Shown: positions 1-8,169 of the stretch, one piece after another
Layout of the letters: each line of letters begins with the position of its first letter
Position numbering within the stretch: the first letter of the stretch is position 1
DNA from: Lachnospiraceae bacterium
GTDB lineage: Bacteria > Bacillota > Clostridia > Lachnospirales > Lachnospiraceae
Direction: 5' to 3'
DNA: 37,284 bases
Assembly (NCBI GenBank): GCA_024681775.1
Contig: JAILAF010000051.1
Span: 1 to 37,284, forward strand
Translations under genes and position numbers: made by a program
The notes under the pieces: generated by a model
Databases searched by the model: none
What the model saw: the letters and a program-made list of their open reading frames with translations, nothing else
What the model was told of the DNA's origin: nothing

Positions 1-1
1 T

Positions 2-655
2 TCTGTGCTTGATTTGGCCAATCAGTTAAAAGATGAGGAAGACTATCTTAAAGCAATTGATAAGTTAGATGCCGGATTGGAAATCATTTCGGATGATCCG
101 GAAATGACTGTTCTGCGGGGACAATGTGAAGCGTTATATGCGATTAATGTTGTTGCCAGGGCGGATGCCTTGCTGGATGAAAAGGACTACGAAGGTGCCA
201 GTTCTTTGCTAAATGAGGCATTGGCGGTATTCCCGGGAAATGAGGTTTTGATAGATAAGGCGAACAAAGTAGAAGAAAGCAGACCTAAGTATTTGCTGGA
301 TATAATGGAACCTTTTGAGAAGGTTTATTATGAAAAATCGCCATTGATCATGGGAGGAAACACATATGATCATGGTTTTTCACTACATAATTCTTTTGAG
401 TCTTATGCGTATTTCCAGTTAAACGGTCAATATGACACCTTGGAATTTGATTTTGGGCATGTTGATGGAAGTGCCATGAAAAATGCGACACTATATATCA
501 TTTTAGACGACGTGACTGTTGCAGAAATATCCGGCAAGGCGAATGGTGCGGTGGAGCATTATTCAGTAAATGTTGCAGGGGGGAGTGTAGTACAATTCTA
601 TTTTCCAGGTGGTTGGGGTCCAAAATACGGAATCGTTAATGTTACAGTGCAATGA
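2..655 (+). CDS. TPR-like / NPCBM-like protein, 5' end cut by window
   Basis: The reading frame is open from the first bases, so the true start is probably upstream; the GTG at 5 need not be the start. Residues about 1-95 are helical with TPR-like spacing (two segments of the type DEEDYLKAIDKLDAGL and DEKDYEGASSLLNEALAVFP). Residues about 105-216 look like an NPCBM-type carbohydrate-binding beta domain (MGGNTYDHGFSLH, then YDTLEFDFGHVDG and a GGWGPKYGIVNV end). In related Clostridia such domains are often attached to regulatory or surface proteins with an N-terminal kinase, zinc ribbon or membrane segment, but that part is not in the window. Function is therefore not assigned. The next gene begins about 50 bp downstream on the same strand. 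Confidence 0.7.
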   Translation, partial: SVLDLANQLKDEEDYLKAIDKLDAGLEIISDDPEMTVLRGQCEALYAINVVARADALLDEKDYEGASSLLNEALAVFPGNEVLIDKANKVEESRPKYLLDIMEPFEKVYYEKSPLIMGGNTYDHGFSLHNSFESYAYFQLNGQYDTLEFDFGHVDGSAMKNATLYIILDDVTVAEISGKANGAVEHYSVNVAGGSVVQFYFPGGWGPKYGIVNVTVQ

Positions 656-704
656 GCAATATTCGAATATTTCCATTTATATGATGAAGAATGCAGAGGC
701 TGAA

Positions 705-1937
705 ATGGATTGGGATAAAGATGAACTTGACTATACGGTTAATGCTTGGGAGCAACTGTATGATGTTGTAGACAATTCATATTTTTTTGAGAAAGATTCT
801 GAGCTGATTTTTCAGGCCCTCAAGAACCGGGTTCGGTTTCTGTCGTTTGGAGAATTCTTAAAAAGGTATCTCTATAAAGCGGCGCAACTCCAAGAGCACT
901 TTGAAGATGTTCCTTTGGAAACCTATCAGCAGATTATAAAAGATTCCTTTGCAGATAATGCGACACCAAAATCTTTTGGCGAAACTACAGCAAAACTAAG
1001 CGCACTCTCAAAGAATTGGTTGACACAGCGCACAGTCAACAGGAAGGTAGTATTTTTGTTAGGTTTTGGTCTGGCGATGAGTGTCGATGATGTTAATGAA
1101 TTTTTGCAGAAAGCGCTTCGGGAACAGGGGATCAATCCCAAAGATCCCTTTGAGGTTATTTGCTGGTACTGCTACAAGAACCACTACACTTTTCCAAAGT
1201 ATGAATCACTTTGGACTACCTATCTGCAGACACCTGCGAATGAAGTTGATATGAAGTTACTATTCTCGGATCGCACTATTCGCTACAGAGAAGGCATGGG
1301 AACAATTGAAAATGATGCGATTTTGATTTCTTTTCTGTCCGGTCTGAAAACCAAAGACAACAAAAGCAGTTTCAGCGTTACAGCCAGGGAATCCTTCCTG
1401 GAATTATATGATCAGTCCAGAGATCTGGTGGCAAAGCTATTAAATGAACCGGATGCTTCAGAAGATGGAAAATCGCCTGGCATGAAACAGTATCGTAGGG
1501 AAGATATCACACCGGCTGACCTTGAACATGTTATCAGCGCAGCGATTCCAATCAATAAACAAGGAAACCTTGCACCAGGAAAAGCCTCCAGTTTAAATGA
1601 TTCATTTGATGGGAAACGATTTAGCAGGCAACGGCTTACTGATATTTTGTCCGGAGCAATGGACGTAAATAGGTTTGATCTGATTACGCTATGTTTCTTT
1701 GTTTATTCGCAGAGACTAGATGATTTCGCAAACAATAAGAGCAGGTACATCGCTTTTGTTGACGAGATGAATTGCATTCTTAGGAATTGCGATATGGGAG
1801 AACTGTATGTTGCGCATCCTTACGAATGTTTTGTGCTGATGTGTATTTTGTCTGAGGATCCACTGGGAACTTACGCAGATGTATGGGAATTATCCTATTT
1901 GAATCAGCAGGAAAAACAGCCGGATATGAGAGGGTAA
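705..1937 (+). CDS. hypothetical protein of unknown family, 410 aa
   Basis: I do not recognise this family. The ATG at 705 is preceded at a good distance by GAGG (696-699), so I prefer it. The same frame is open further upstream, with an ATG at 639 that would overlap the preceding gene by 17 bp but has only a weak ribosome binding site. The predicted protein is soluble, mostly helical and has no signal peptide or membrane segment. It has a hydrophobic central stretch (RKVVFLLGFGLAMSVDDVNEFL) followed by an aromatic-rich part (CWYCYKNHYTFPKYESLW), and a C-terminal part with RFSRQRLTDILSGAMDVNRFDLITLCFFV, which could be a helical DNA- or protein-binding module, but this is a guess. It sits first among AT-rich genes for membrane and surface proteins. 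Confidence 0.7.
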   Translation: MDWDKDELDYTVNAWEQLYDVVDNSYFFEKDSELIFQALKNRVRFLSFGEFLKRYLYKAAQLQEHFEDVPLETYQQIIKDSFADNATPKSFGETTAKLSALSKNWLTQRTVNRKVVFLLGFGLAMSVDDVNEFLQKALREQGINPKDPFEVICWYCYKNHYTFPKYESLWTTYLQTPANEVDMKLLFSDRTIRYREGMGTIENDAILISFLSGLKTKDNKSSFSVTARESFLELYDQSRDLVAKLLNEPDASEDGKSPGMKQYRREDITPADLEHVISAAIPINKQGNLAPGKASSLNDSFDGKRFSRQRLTDILSGAMDVNRFDLITLCFFVYSQRLDDFANNKSRYIAFVDEMNCILRNCDMGELYVAHPYECFVLMCILSEDPLGTYADVWELSYLNQQEKQPDMRG

Positions 1938-2027
1938 TATCCATATTACAGAATGGCGGAAAGCAGATGCTATATTGTGATTGTAAAGTAGTTCTTGCAG
2001 ATTTCTTAGATTATGGAGGATAGATAA

Positions 2028-2699
2028 ATGAACGAATTGTTGCAGAAACTAGTAAATGCAAATCAAATATGCAATCAGTCATATCAGCATTACTCGAATG
2101 CTAATCAGATGAGGGAAAAGGCTCAAAAAGAGTATGCCATTGCAAAAACAAACAAGATCTGGACCGCTATTATTTTAGGGTGTCTTCTTTCGGTTGCAGT
2201 GTTTTCGATTATTGAGTGGATTTTGGAAATGCCATTTGTTTATAGACATTTGGGAAATGCTTTAACAGTCATTTTTCAAATTAATACGTTTGGCTTTTCG
2301 GTTATCCTTTTTATTGTATCGAGTGTTGTGATTAATAGTCGATATCGAAAGAAGAATATCGCTGTATATGAACAAAAAATCGCTGAGGCAGATGCGGAGG
2401 AAGGACTTGGGACAAAAATATTAATCGATAATTCAGAAGCGATGTCTGTTATTCCGAATGATTATTGGTTTCCGCTTGCTACAGATTATTTGGTAAAGAT
2501 CGTTAGTGCCGGACGAGCTGAGACAATCAATCAGGCATTAACAATGCTGGATGAGCAACTTCATCGTTGGAAAATTGAGCAAACAAATGATCAGATCCTT
2601 GCTCAGCAGCAATCACAGACAGCGGCGCTTAAGGGGATTCGGACAAGTAGTGCAATTAATGCTACTGCAAACGTGTTGAGACTTTTGGACAGGCTATGA
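2028..2699 (+). CDS. two-TM membrane protein of unknown function, 223 aa
   Basis: An ATG with a good GGAGG site (GGAGGATAGATAA before it) starts a protein with a polar helical N-terminus (about 1-42), two hydrophobic segments (about 44-66 and 80-104), and a cytoplasmic-looking C-terminal half that ends in a glutamine-rich helix (NDQILAQQQSQTAALKGIR). The layout resembles a small helper protein with a coiled coil facing the cytoplasm. No conserved catalytic residues were seen and no family is assigned. It lies 90 bp after the previous gene and 33 bp before a zinc-ribbon membrane protein, so co-transcription with the next genes is likely. Confidence 0.75.
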   Translation: MNELLQKLVNANQICNQSYQHYSNANQMREKAQKEYAIAKTNKIWTAIILGCLLSVAVFSIIEWILEMPFVYRHLGNALTVIFQINTFGFSVILFIVSSVVINSRYRKKNIAVYEQKIAEADAEEGLGTKILIDNSEAMSVIPNDYWFPLATDYLVKIVSAGRAETINQALTMLDEQLHRWKIEQTNDQILAQQQSQTAALKGIRTSSAINATANVLRLLDRL

Positions 2700-2732
2700 T
2701 TCAGCCCTACAGATGGGAGAAAGGAACAAATA

Positions 2733-3419
2733 ATGAAAAAGTATATTAAATTAGTCACTCGTATAGTATCCCTTGTTTTGATCATTGGTTTTTTTATTCC
2801 CTGTTTTACAGTGTCTTGTGCGTCCCAATCAAGGGATGTCACTGCAATCGGAGCTACTTTCGGGTATGGCACAAAAGATACAACTATTTCTGATCCGAAA
2901 TTTATTCTCTTATTCCTGCTGATCATCCCGATCGCTGTTTTGATTGTGGTTGCTCGGAAGACCATTAGCGAAATGGCATCTTCTATTGCTACTGGTGCTA
3001 TGGGGTTTGCGGATTTCCTTCTTTTGATGGGCTTTAAGAGCGGCACAGAGAAATTTGCTGCCTCCTATCACTGTACAGTGGAAACGAAATTTGGATTTGT
3101 ATTGAATGTCATAATGTCGCTGGCACTGATTGGTGCTTCTGCTGTATCTTTATACTTCCTGATGACAGGTAAGAATCCGGCTTTACCGATGAAACCGGCA
3201 GGTGGCTGGACGTGCGCAAAGTGTGGAAGTGTGAACTTGGCAGAATATAAGTTCTGCACAAAATGTGGATCAGAAGCACCTGCACAAAACAGTGTCCCGG
3301 ATGGAGTATGTATTTGCGGGAAATGCGGAGCGAATAATCCGGCTGATAATCTGTTTTGCGTAGGGTGTGGTAATAAACTGAAGGAAACTACATCCACGGA
3401 GACTGCTTCGGAAGACTGA
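2733..3419 (+). CDS. membrane protein with two C-terminal zinc ribbons, 228 aa
   Basis: Residues about 8-30 form a first hydrophobic segment ending in FTVSC, followed by a short extracellular-looking loop, hydrophobic segments near 57-74, possibly 86-100, and 122-144. The C-terminal 70 residues hold two treble-clef/zinc-ribbon units: C161-x2-C164 with C175-x2-C178, and C195-x2-C198 with C209-x2-C212. Such ribbons are common at an end of membrane proteins of Clostridia and are thought to be protein-protein contact modules rather than enzymes. The start ATG has AGAAAGGA upstream. The gene after next (5020-6369) has the same kind of ribbon at its N-terminus, which suggests the cluster works together. 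Function is not known. Confidence 0.8.
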   Translation: MKKYIKLVTRIVSLVLIIGFFIPCFTVSCASQSRDVTAIGATFGYGTKDTTISDPKFILLFLLIIPIAVLIVVARKTISEMASSIATGAMGFADFLLLMGFKSGTEKFAASYHCTVETKFGFVLNVIMSLALIGASAVSLYFLMTGKNPALPMKPAGGWTCAKCGSVNLAEYKFCTKCGSEAPAQNSVPDGVCICGKCGANNPADNLFCVGCGNKLKETTSTETASED

Positions 3420-3437
3420 TGAAAGAGGGATAAAACT

Positions 3438-4997
3438 ATGGGTAATAGGATCTTTCGATGTTTGATTTCTTGCGCTCTTGCTCTGGGAATGTTTTTCAGT
3501 AGTACTATCAGCAGTTTGGCGATAGAGCCCATGGAGAGCAATCGTTATGTGGGTGAACCGTCCCCGCAGATTTATGGCTTCGTGGAGAGGATGTATGAGT
3601 GCTTTTTGGGCAGACCTTCTGATCCGGAAGGAAAAGAAGGATGGGCTGCAAAACTGGCTTCCGGTGAGATTGATGGAGCCTCCTTTGTATACGGATTTGC
3701 ACACTCCCCTGAGTTTACGGACATTTACAACTCCATCAGCAATGAGGACTTCGTAACACTACTATATCGCTCATTCCTGGATCGCGAGCCGGATGAGGCC
3801 GGGTTTTCCGAATGGGTAAAGTATGCCACAAATTGGATGCCTTTGGATTGGATGATTGCCGGATTTGTTAACTCTCAGGAGTTTTCGAATCTTTGCGAGG
3901 CTAGTGGGATTTCTCGGGGAAACTATTCTTGTCCGAATGTAAAAATCTCTCGATTGGATGGAGCGGCTGTTGGTAATTTTGTGGAGCGATTCTACGTTGA
4001 AGCATTAGGCCGATCTGCTGAAGCTGAGGGGAAACGACACTGGGCTACTAAGATTGCTATTGGAGAGATCGCCCCTGCCGATTTGGTTTATAGCTTTTTG
4101 GAATCGTTGGAATTTCATAATCGCGAGGGGGGGCTGTCAAATACAGAATATGTCGATTGCATGTATCATACCTTTTTTGACCGCAATCCAGATGAAGAGG
4201 GTCTGTCTTATTGGGTTAGTGCCTTGGATTCCGGGGAAAAATCCAGACATGATATAATCGATGGATTTGTTGGAAGCCAGGAGTATATCAATATGATTTG
4301 GAAATTCTTTTACCCTGACTCCGATGATGATGGTATTCCGGATTTGGATGATCCTTTGCTGGAAAGATTACTGAAGAAAGGATACCTGGCATACCATTTT
4401 GGCTACTATGAAGGCGGACTTGGCGGAAAAGTAGTTGCAACAGATCAAGATAAGGCTTGGGGATTTGAGGTTGGTTCTGTTATTCCGGATTTGTCTCTTG
4501 GCGAATTAAGGGAGAGATATAGCAATCTTGATGAAAATGACAGAGATGAATCCGGAAAAAATGCATTAGACAGATGGCTGATATCTGTTGGAGAGCCGCT
4601 CTATGTTACCAGCGCCGAAAATCATCTCCCATATACAGAAGATATGGTAAACGCAGAGCTTCCGGTGTTTATATATTTGGAATACTTCGTTGATCCTGAT
4701 ACAAATGAGTTTTGGTATACGGCTCATGTAAGCCCATATACATATTATCGAACGGAACATTTTGTTTCTCCGTATTACGGGATGACCGATATTTGGAACA
4801 GGGCAGCGTTTAACCGGATCAGTGAAACGGACATATATGGAAATGAGAGTGCATTCAACGGTTTGATTACGATTACCCGGGATGAGATTGCTGAGATCAT
4901 TCGAAACGATGATTATACCCCCAGACGTAGAGGAGAGTTGACTAGGTTTACGGACTTTTACGATTTCACGGTTGGAAATATTATTGACAAACGATAA
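3438..4997 (+). CDS. secreted DUF4214-repeat protein with EF-hand-like loop, 519 aa
   Basis: The protein starts with a signal peptide (about 1-28; CLISCALALGMFFSSTISSLA). Four related units follow at about 45-100, 101-150, 178-232 and 233-288, with the hallmark pattern of DUF4214: V/YRxFLxRxPDxxG-x2-xW...GFxxSxEF. Residues 294-306 (DSDDDGIPDLDDP) form an aspartate-rich loop of the thrombospondin-3/dockerin calcium-binding type. The remaining 210 residues are a domain that I do not recognise. DUF4214 units are found in secreted and surface proteins of many bacteria, often near S-layer or adhesion genes. I infer an extracellular, calcium-stabilised surface protein. Start ATG follows AGAGGGA, 18 bp after the previous stop. 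Confidence 0.85.
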   Translation: MGNRIFRCLISCALALGMFFSSTISSLAIEPMESNRYVGEPSPQIYGFVERMYECFLGRPSDPEGKEGWAAKLASGEIDGASFVYGFAHSPEFTDIYNSISNEDFVTLLYRSFLDREPDEAGFSEWVKYATNWMPLDWMIAGFVNSQEFSNLCEASGISRGNYSCPNVKISRLDGAAVGNFVERFYVEALGRSAEAEGKRHWATKIAIGEIAPADLVYSFLESLEFHNREGGLSNTEYVDCMYHTFFDRNPDEEGLSYWVSALDSGEKSRHDIIDGFVGSQEYINMIWKFFYPDSDDDGIPDLDDPLLERLLKKGYLAYHFGYYEGGLGGKVVATDQDKAWGFEVGSVIPDLSLGELRERYSNLDENDRDESGKNALDRWLISVGEPLYVTSAENHLPYTEDMVNAELPVFIYLEYFVDPDTNEFWYTAHVSPYTYYRTEHFVSPYYGMTDIWNRAAFNRISETDIYGNESAFNGLITITRDEIAEIIRNDDYTPRRRGELTRFTDFYDFTVGNIIDKR

Positions 4998-5019
4998 CTG
5001 ATTTTTTGGAGGACAGTAT

Positions 5020-6369
5020 ATGTATTGCGGAAAATGTGGTGCAGAAAATGAAGATGGAGCTAAGTTTTGCAGACAATGCGGGCAGCCGCTTCAGGCGAGT
5101 ATGGTTAATTCCGCTTCTCAAAATGCCATTTCCGGAGAAGAAGCTAAGCAGAAAATGAATCAGATCCTTGTAAAACTCAAGGCACTTCCAAAAATTGCAT
5201 GGATTATTTGTGGATGTTTGCTGTTGGGAACAATTGTTTTCGGAAGTATTGTTTCTAAGGCTGCCAAAGTCATCAAACTGGATAAATACCTAACATTTGA
5301 GGCGTCCGGGTATGACGGATATGGTTCTGTGTCTGCCGTGATTGATTGGGATGGAATTCAGAGAGACTATGGGAAAAAGGTTGAATTCACTGCTCTGGGG
5401 AGTGCTGAATATGGGAAGTCCCTATCCGGCAAAACGCCTGTGGATGTGATGGAAAGCAGAATTCATGTCAGATTTGATAGGAATACTGACCTTGCCAATG
5501 GAGAAGAACTGACGTATACCTGGGATATTGATGACAGCTTGGGAACGTTTGTGATTTATCAGGAGAAACATAAGGACGGTACCTATACGGTTACTGGCCT
5601 AACAGAGTTAGACACCTTTGATGCTTTTTCCGATTTGGAAGTAGAGTTTAGCGGGATTGCACCTGATGGTAAGCTGTACTTTAAGTATGACGGAGTAGAA
5701 CTGCAGGACTATGATTTTAGCTGTAATAAATCCAGCGGACTCAGCAATGGTGATAAGGTTGTCATCACGTTTGACAAAAGTAAAGTAAAGAAATACGCAG
5801 AAAAATATGGGAAGGTTCCGGAAGCGCTGGAAAAAGAATATACAGTTACGGGACTCATCAGCTATGTTAATCAATTGAGTGAGCTGGATGCGGAATCATT
5901 GGAGTTGATGAAAGCCCAGGCTGAGGATGTATTTGCTGCATATGTGGCGAAAGATTGGGCTTCATCATCAGAATTGGTATCATTGGATTACGTAGGTGAG
6001 TGCCTCCTGATTCCCAAAAGTACTTATGCCATGAGTCGGAATTACCTGTATTTGGTGTACAAGGTGAGTGCGAGGAACTTTATCTCCAATGAGAATGGTT
6101 CTTTCGATCAAATCAGCGAAATCTATTGGTTTATCGATTATAGCAACCTGACTGTTGATGAGGAAGGAAAAGTCAATGTGGACGTAACCTCCTACTCTAC
6201 TCCTAATGCTAAGGTTAAAGTCGATTCTCATATCCGGTCCGGATGGGATACAGCTTGTTGGTATTACCATGGGTATGTTTCATTGGATGAATTATATAAA
6301 GCACTTGTGACCAGTAATCTGGATGAGTATACCCATGAAGAGAATTTTAATGAGACCTTTGTACAATAA
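5020..6369 (+). CDS. zinc-ribbon single-TM membrane protein, 449 aa
   Basis: The N-terminus is a zinc ribbon (C3-x2-C6, C17-x2-C20; YCGKCGAENEDGAKFCRQCG), followed by a linker, one TM helix at about 57-79, and a large domain outside the membrane. The external part appears to contain two beta domains of similar style (about 88-180 and 181-275; both with DG-rich turns and strands such as VIDWDGIQRDYGKKVEFTA) and a C-terminal alpha/beta domain (about 285-449) that starts with a helix (AESLELMKAQAEDVFAAYVAKD). This architecture is widespread in Firmicutes but has no established role. It starts 22 bp after the previous gene with GGAGGACAG upstream of the ATG. Confidence 0.8.
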   Translation: MYCGKCGAENEDGAKFCRQCGQPLQASMVNSASQNAISGEEAKQKMNQILVKLKALPKIAWIICGCLLLGTIVFGSIVSKAAKVIKLDKYLTFEASGYDGYGSVSAVIDWDGIQRDYGKKVEFTALGSAEYGKSLSGKTPVDVMESRIHVRFDRNTDLANGEELTYTWDIDDSLGTFVIYQEKHKDGTYTVTGLTELDTFDAFSDLEVEFSGIAPDGKLYFKYDGVELQDYDFSCNKSSGLSNGDKVVITFDKSKVKKYAEKYGKVPEALEKEYTVTGLISYVNQLSELDAESLELMKAQAEDVFAAYVAKDWASSSELVSLDYVGECLLIPKSTYAMSRNYLYLVYKVSARNFISNENGSFDQISEIYWFIDYSNLTVDEEGKVNVDVTSYSTPNAKVKVDSHIRSGWDTACWYYHGYVSLDELYKALVTSNLDEYTHEENFNETFVQ

Positions 6370-6431
6370 GTAAGAAGGGCAAATCAGTTTATCATTATAA
6401 GGGCAGCCCTTTGGTAACGGAGATTTATAAA

Positions 6432-8051
6432 ATGAAAAAGAATTCAGTGCCGGTGGTAGCGCTCATGATCGGAGGCGTTCTGGTTGCATTACTCCTTTTT
6501 TGGGGGATCCAATCCATTAAGAAGGCTAAATCGATTGATCCGCAGACGGAGCTGCAGGAATATGCAGAATTAACTGTAGATGAATCTTCACAGGAAGCAA
6601 CTAAGGAAGAAGCAATAGAAGAGTCGATATTGGAAAAAGAGACCGAAGATTTGTCTGATTTAGAGTCTGAGCGTGCACCTCTTGTCGAGTATTTTAATTC
6701 TCATTATTCAGAGCGGCAGGCTTATCCGTATTTTGTAAATTTGGATGGAGATGCCGATCAGGAAATGATTGTAGTTGTGGAGCCGGAAGGTATCGAAACC
6801 TGTTATTACGATCATTTTTGCGATAATACGGAACTGGTCATCTTTGATCAAGTAAACGGTGAGATTAAGGAAATATTAAACGACCCTGTCAACAAGAGAT
6901 ATTTCCTTCTCTTTAATGAGGAGGAGACAGGCTTTTTAATCTATTCTACCTTACCGAATTTCACATTTTATGAAGAAGAAGACTCCGAAGAATTTTACGA
7001 AGTACATATAGAATCCGGACAGGTTATTTCTGAGGCGATTTCCGAAGAAGCATACAATGGTTTGCGGCCTGGGGCAATATCTCTGAATGAATTGCTGAAA
7101 AACGGAGATCGAACCAGGATGCTGATCAGGCCGATTTCATCTGCAGCCGCTTATGATTATTCCTCAGACAGAATGCATTTGGTTTCCAACCTGGCAAAAG
7201 AAGAGAATATGGTTGTTAACGATGCAATGTATATCAACGACGGAAGCGGTTTATGCCTTTATGCTTCTTTGGGGCCTGCATTTCCTGATGTTTGCAGAGA
7301 TTATTCATTTGATGATACCGACTATTATATAGACGGATTCTTTGAGGTGGTGTGTGTTGACGAGAGCTTAAACCTTTACAGGCCCGGAAAGATTATGCTT
7401 GCGGATCCTGAAGATGAATATGGTGATTCTGACCTTACTGTCAGCCAATATGGTGTTTTTCATTTTGGCGAGATTGAGCACTATTATGTTGATGTAGAAG
7501 GTGTAGAATTTGAAACACAGTATAAGTATGGTGATGTGGGCGGAGATAAAGGCTTGCTGGATTCGGAAATGCTGTTTATACAGGGCGAAAACGGAGTCCA
7601 ATGTGCTTCCTACAGAAGTTGGTGGGATACCTGTACCGCAACTGAGTACGTGGATATCGCATTTGAGGACGGTATGTATAAGCAGTATGCTGCCTACGAA
7701 GTTTCGTCCACGGAAGTAGAGGCTGAGGCAACAAATTGGGAAGATGTTTACAGCGAATGCATGAAGGACATTTATGCACTCGATAGATTTTATATTTTCC
7801 CGGATGATGAAGGCGTAGACATAATTGTCGACAACGTTTCCTTGAAGGATATCAAAAAAGGGGTGAACGGGAAATTTTATTTTTCATTTACCTATCATGC
7901 CCAGGTAAAATGGTGGGTTGCTCCGGAATATGATTTTGTTGGATATTATACATACAGAGTGGAGGGGAACAAACTGATCAGAGAGAGTTTTGTCGGTGGT
8001 ATAGATAAACTGGAAACATCCACTTTGAATCTCCCCGTAATATATAATTGA
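6432..8051 (+). CDS. single-TM protein with large extracellular domain, 539 aa
   Basis: I set the start at the ATG at 6432 because GGAGA lies 8 bp upstream; an in-frame TTG at 6411 would add seven residues but has a poor site. Residues 7-26 form a membrane anchor (VPVVALMIGGVLVALLLFWG), followed by an acidic, low-complexity linker (about 40-85) rich in Glu and Ser. The outside portion includes NLDGDADQEMIVV, which resembles FG-GAP/VCBS-type calcium loops, and a series of acidic beta-strands. No enzyme motif was seen. It is the last gene of the AT-rich cluster, ending 24 bp before a strong terminator. A 13-bp perfect palindrome (AAGGGC-A-GCCCTT, 6399-6411) lies just upstream. Confidence 0.75.
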   Translation: MKKNSVPVVALMIGGVLVALLLFWGIQSIKKAKSIDPQTELQEYAELTVDESSQEATKEEAIEESILEKETEDLSDLESERAPLVEYFNSHYSERQAYPYFVNLDGDADQEMIVVVEPEGIETCYYDHFCDNTELVIFDQVNGEIKEILNDPVNKRYFLLFNEEETGFLIYSTLPNFTFYEEEDSEEFYEVHIESGQVISEAISEEAYNGLRPGAISLNELLKNGDRTRMLIRPISSAAAYDYSSDRMHLVSNLAKEENMVVNDAMYINDGSGLCLYASLGPAFPDVCRDYSFDDTDYYIDGFFEVVCVDESLNLYRPGKIMLADPEDEYGDSDLTVSQYGVFHFGEIEHYYVDVEGVEFETQYKYGDVGGDKGLLDSEMLFIQGENGVQCASYRSWWDTCTATEYVDIAFEDGMYKQYAAYEVSSTEVEAEATNWEDVYSECMKDIYALDRFYIFPDDEGVDIIVDNVSLKDIKKGVNGKFYFSFTYHAQVKWWVAPEYDFVGYYTYRVEGNKLIRESFVGGIDKLETSTLNLPVIYN

Positions 8052-8075
8052 TCAGCTATGTAAACAAAAATGCGT

Positions 8076-8106
8076 AAAATCCCGGGTAATTCACCCGGGA
8101 TTTTTT
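8076..8106 (+). terminator. Rho-independent terminator
   Basis: Inverted repeat AAATCCCGGGT / ACCCGGGATTT with a 5-nt loop, followed by a run of T. It closes the AT-rich gene cluster and marks the composition boundary. Confidence 0.92.
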
Positions 8107-8128
8107 CTATCCCCTTGCGTGTTTTTTT

Positions 8129-8137
8129 TGGTATAAT
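8129..8137 (+). promoter_or_regulatory. extended -10 promoter of the DUF5717 operon
   Basis: TGGTATAAT is a perfect extended -10 element (TGn plus TATAAT). No good -35 hexamer is visible at 16-18 bp, where a T-rich tract lies. Transcription should start near 8144, about 26 nt before the ATG at 8170; GGGAAGG at 8156-8162 is the ribosome binding site. Confidence 0.7.
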
Positions 8138-8169
8138 GTATCTATCTGTGACTATGGGAAGGTATCGCT

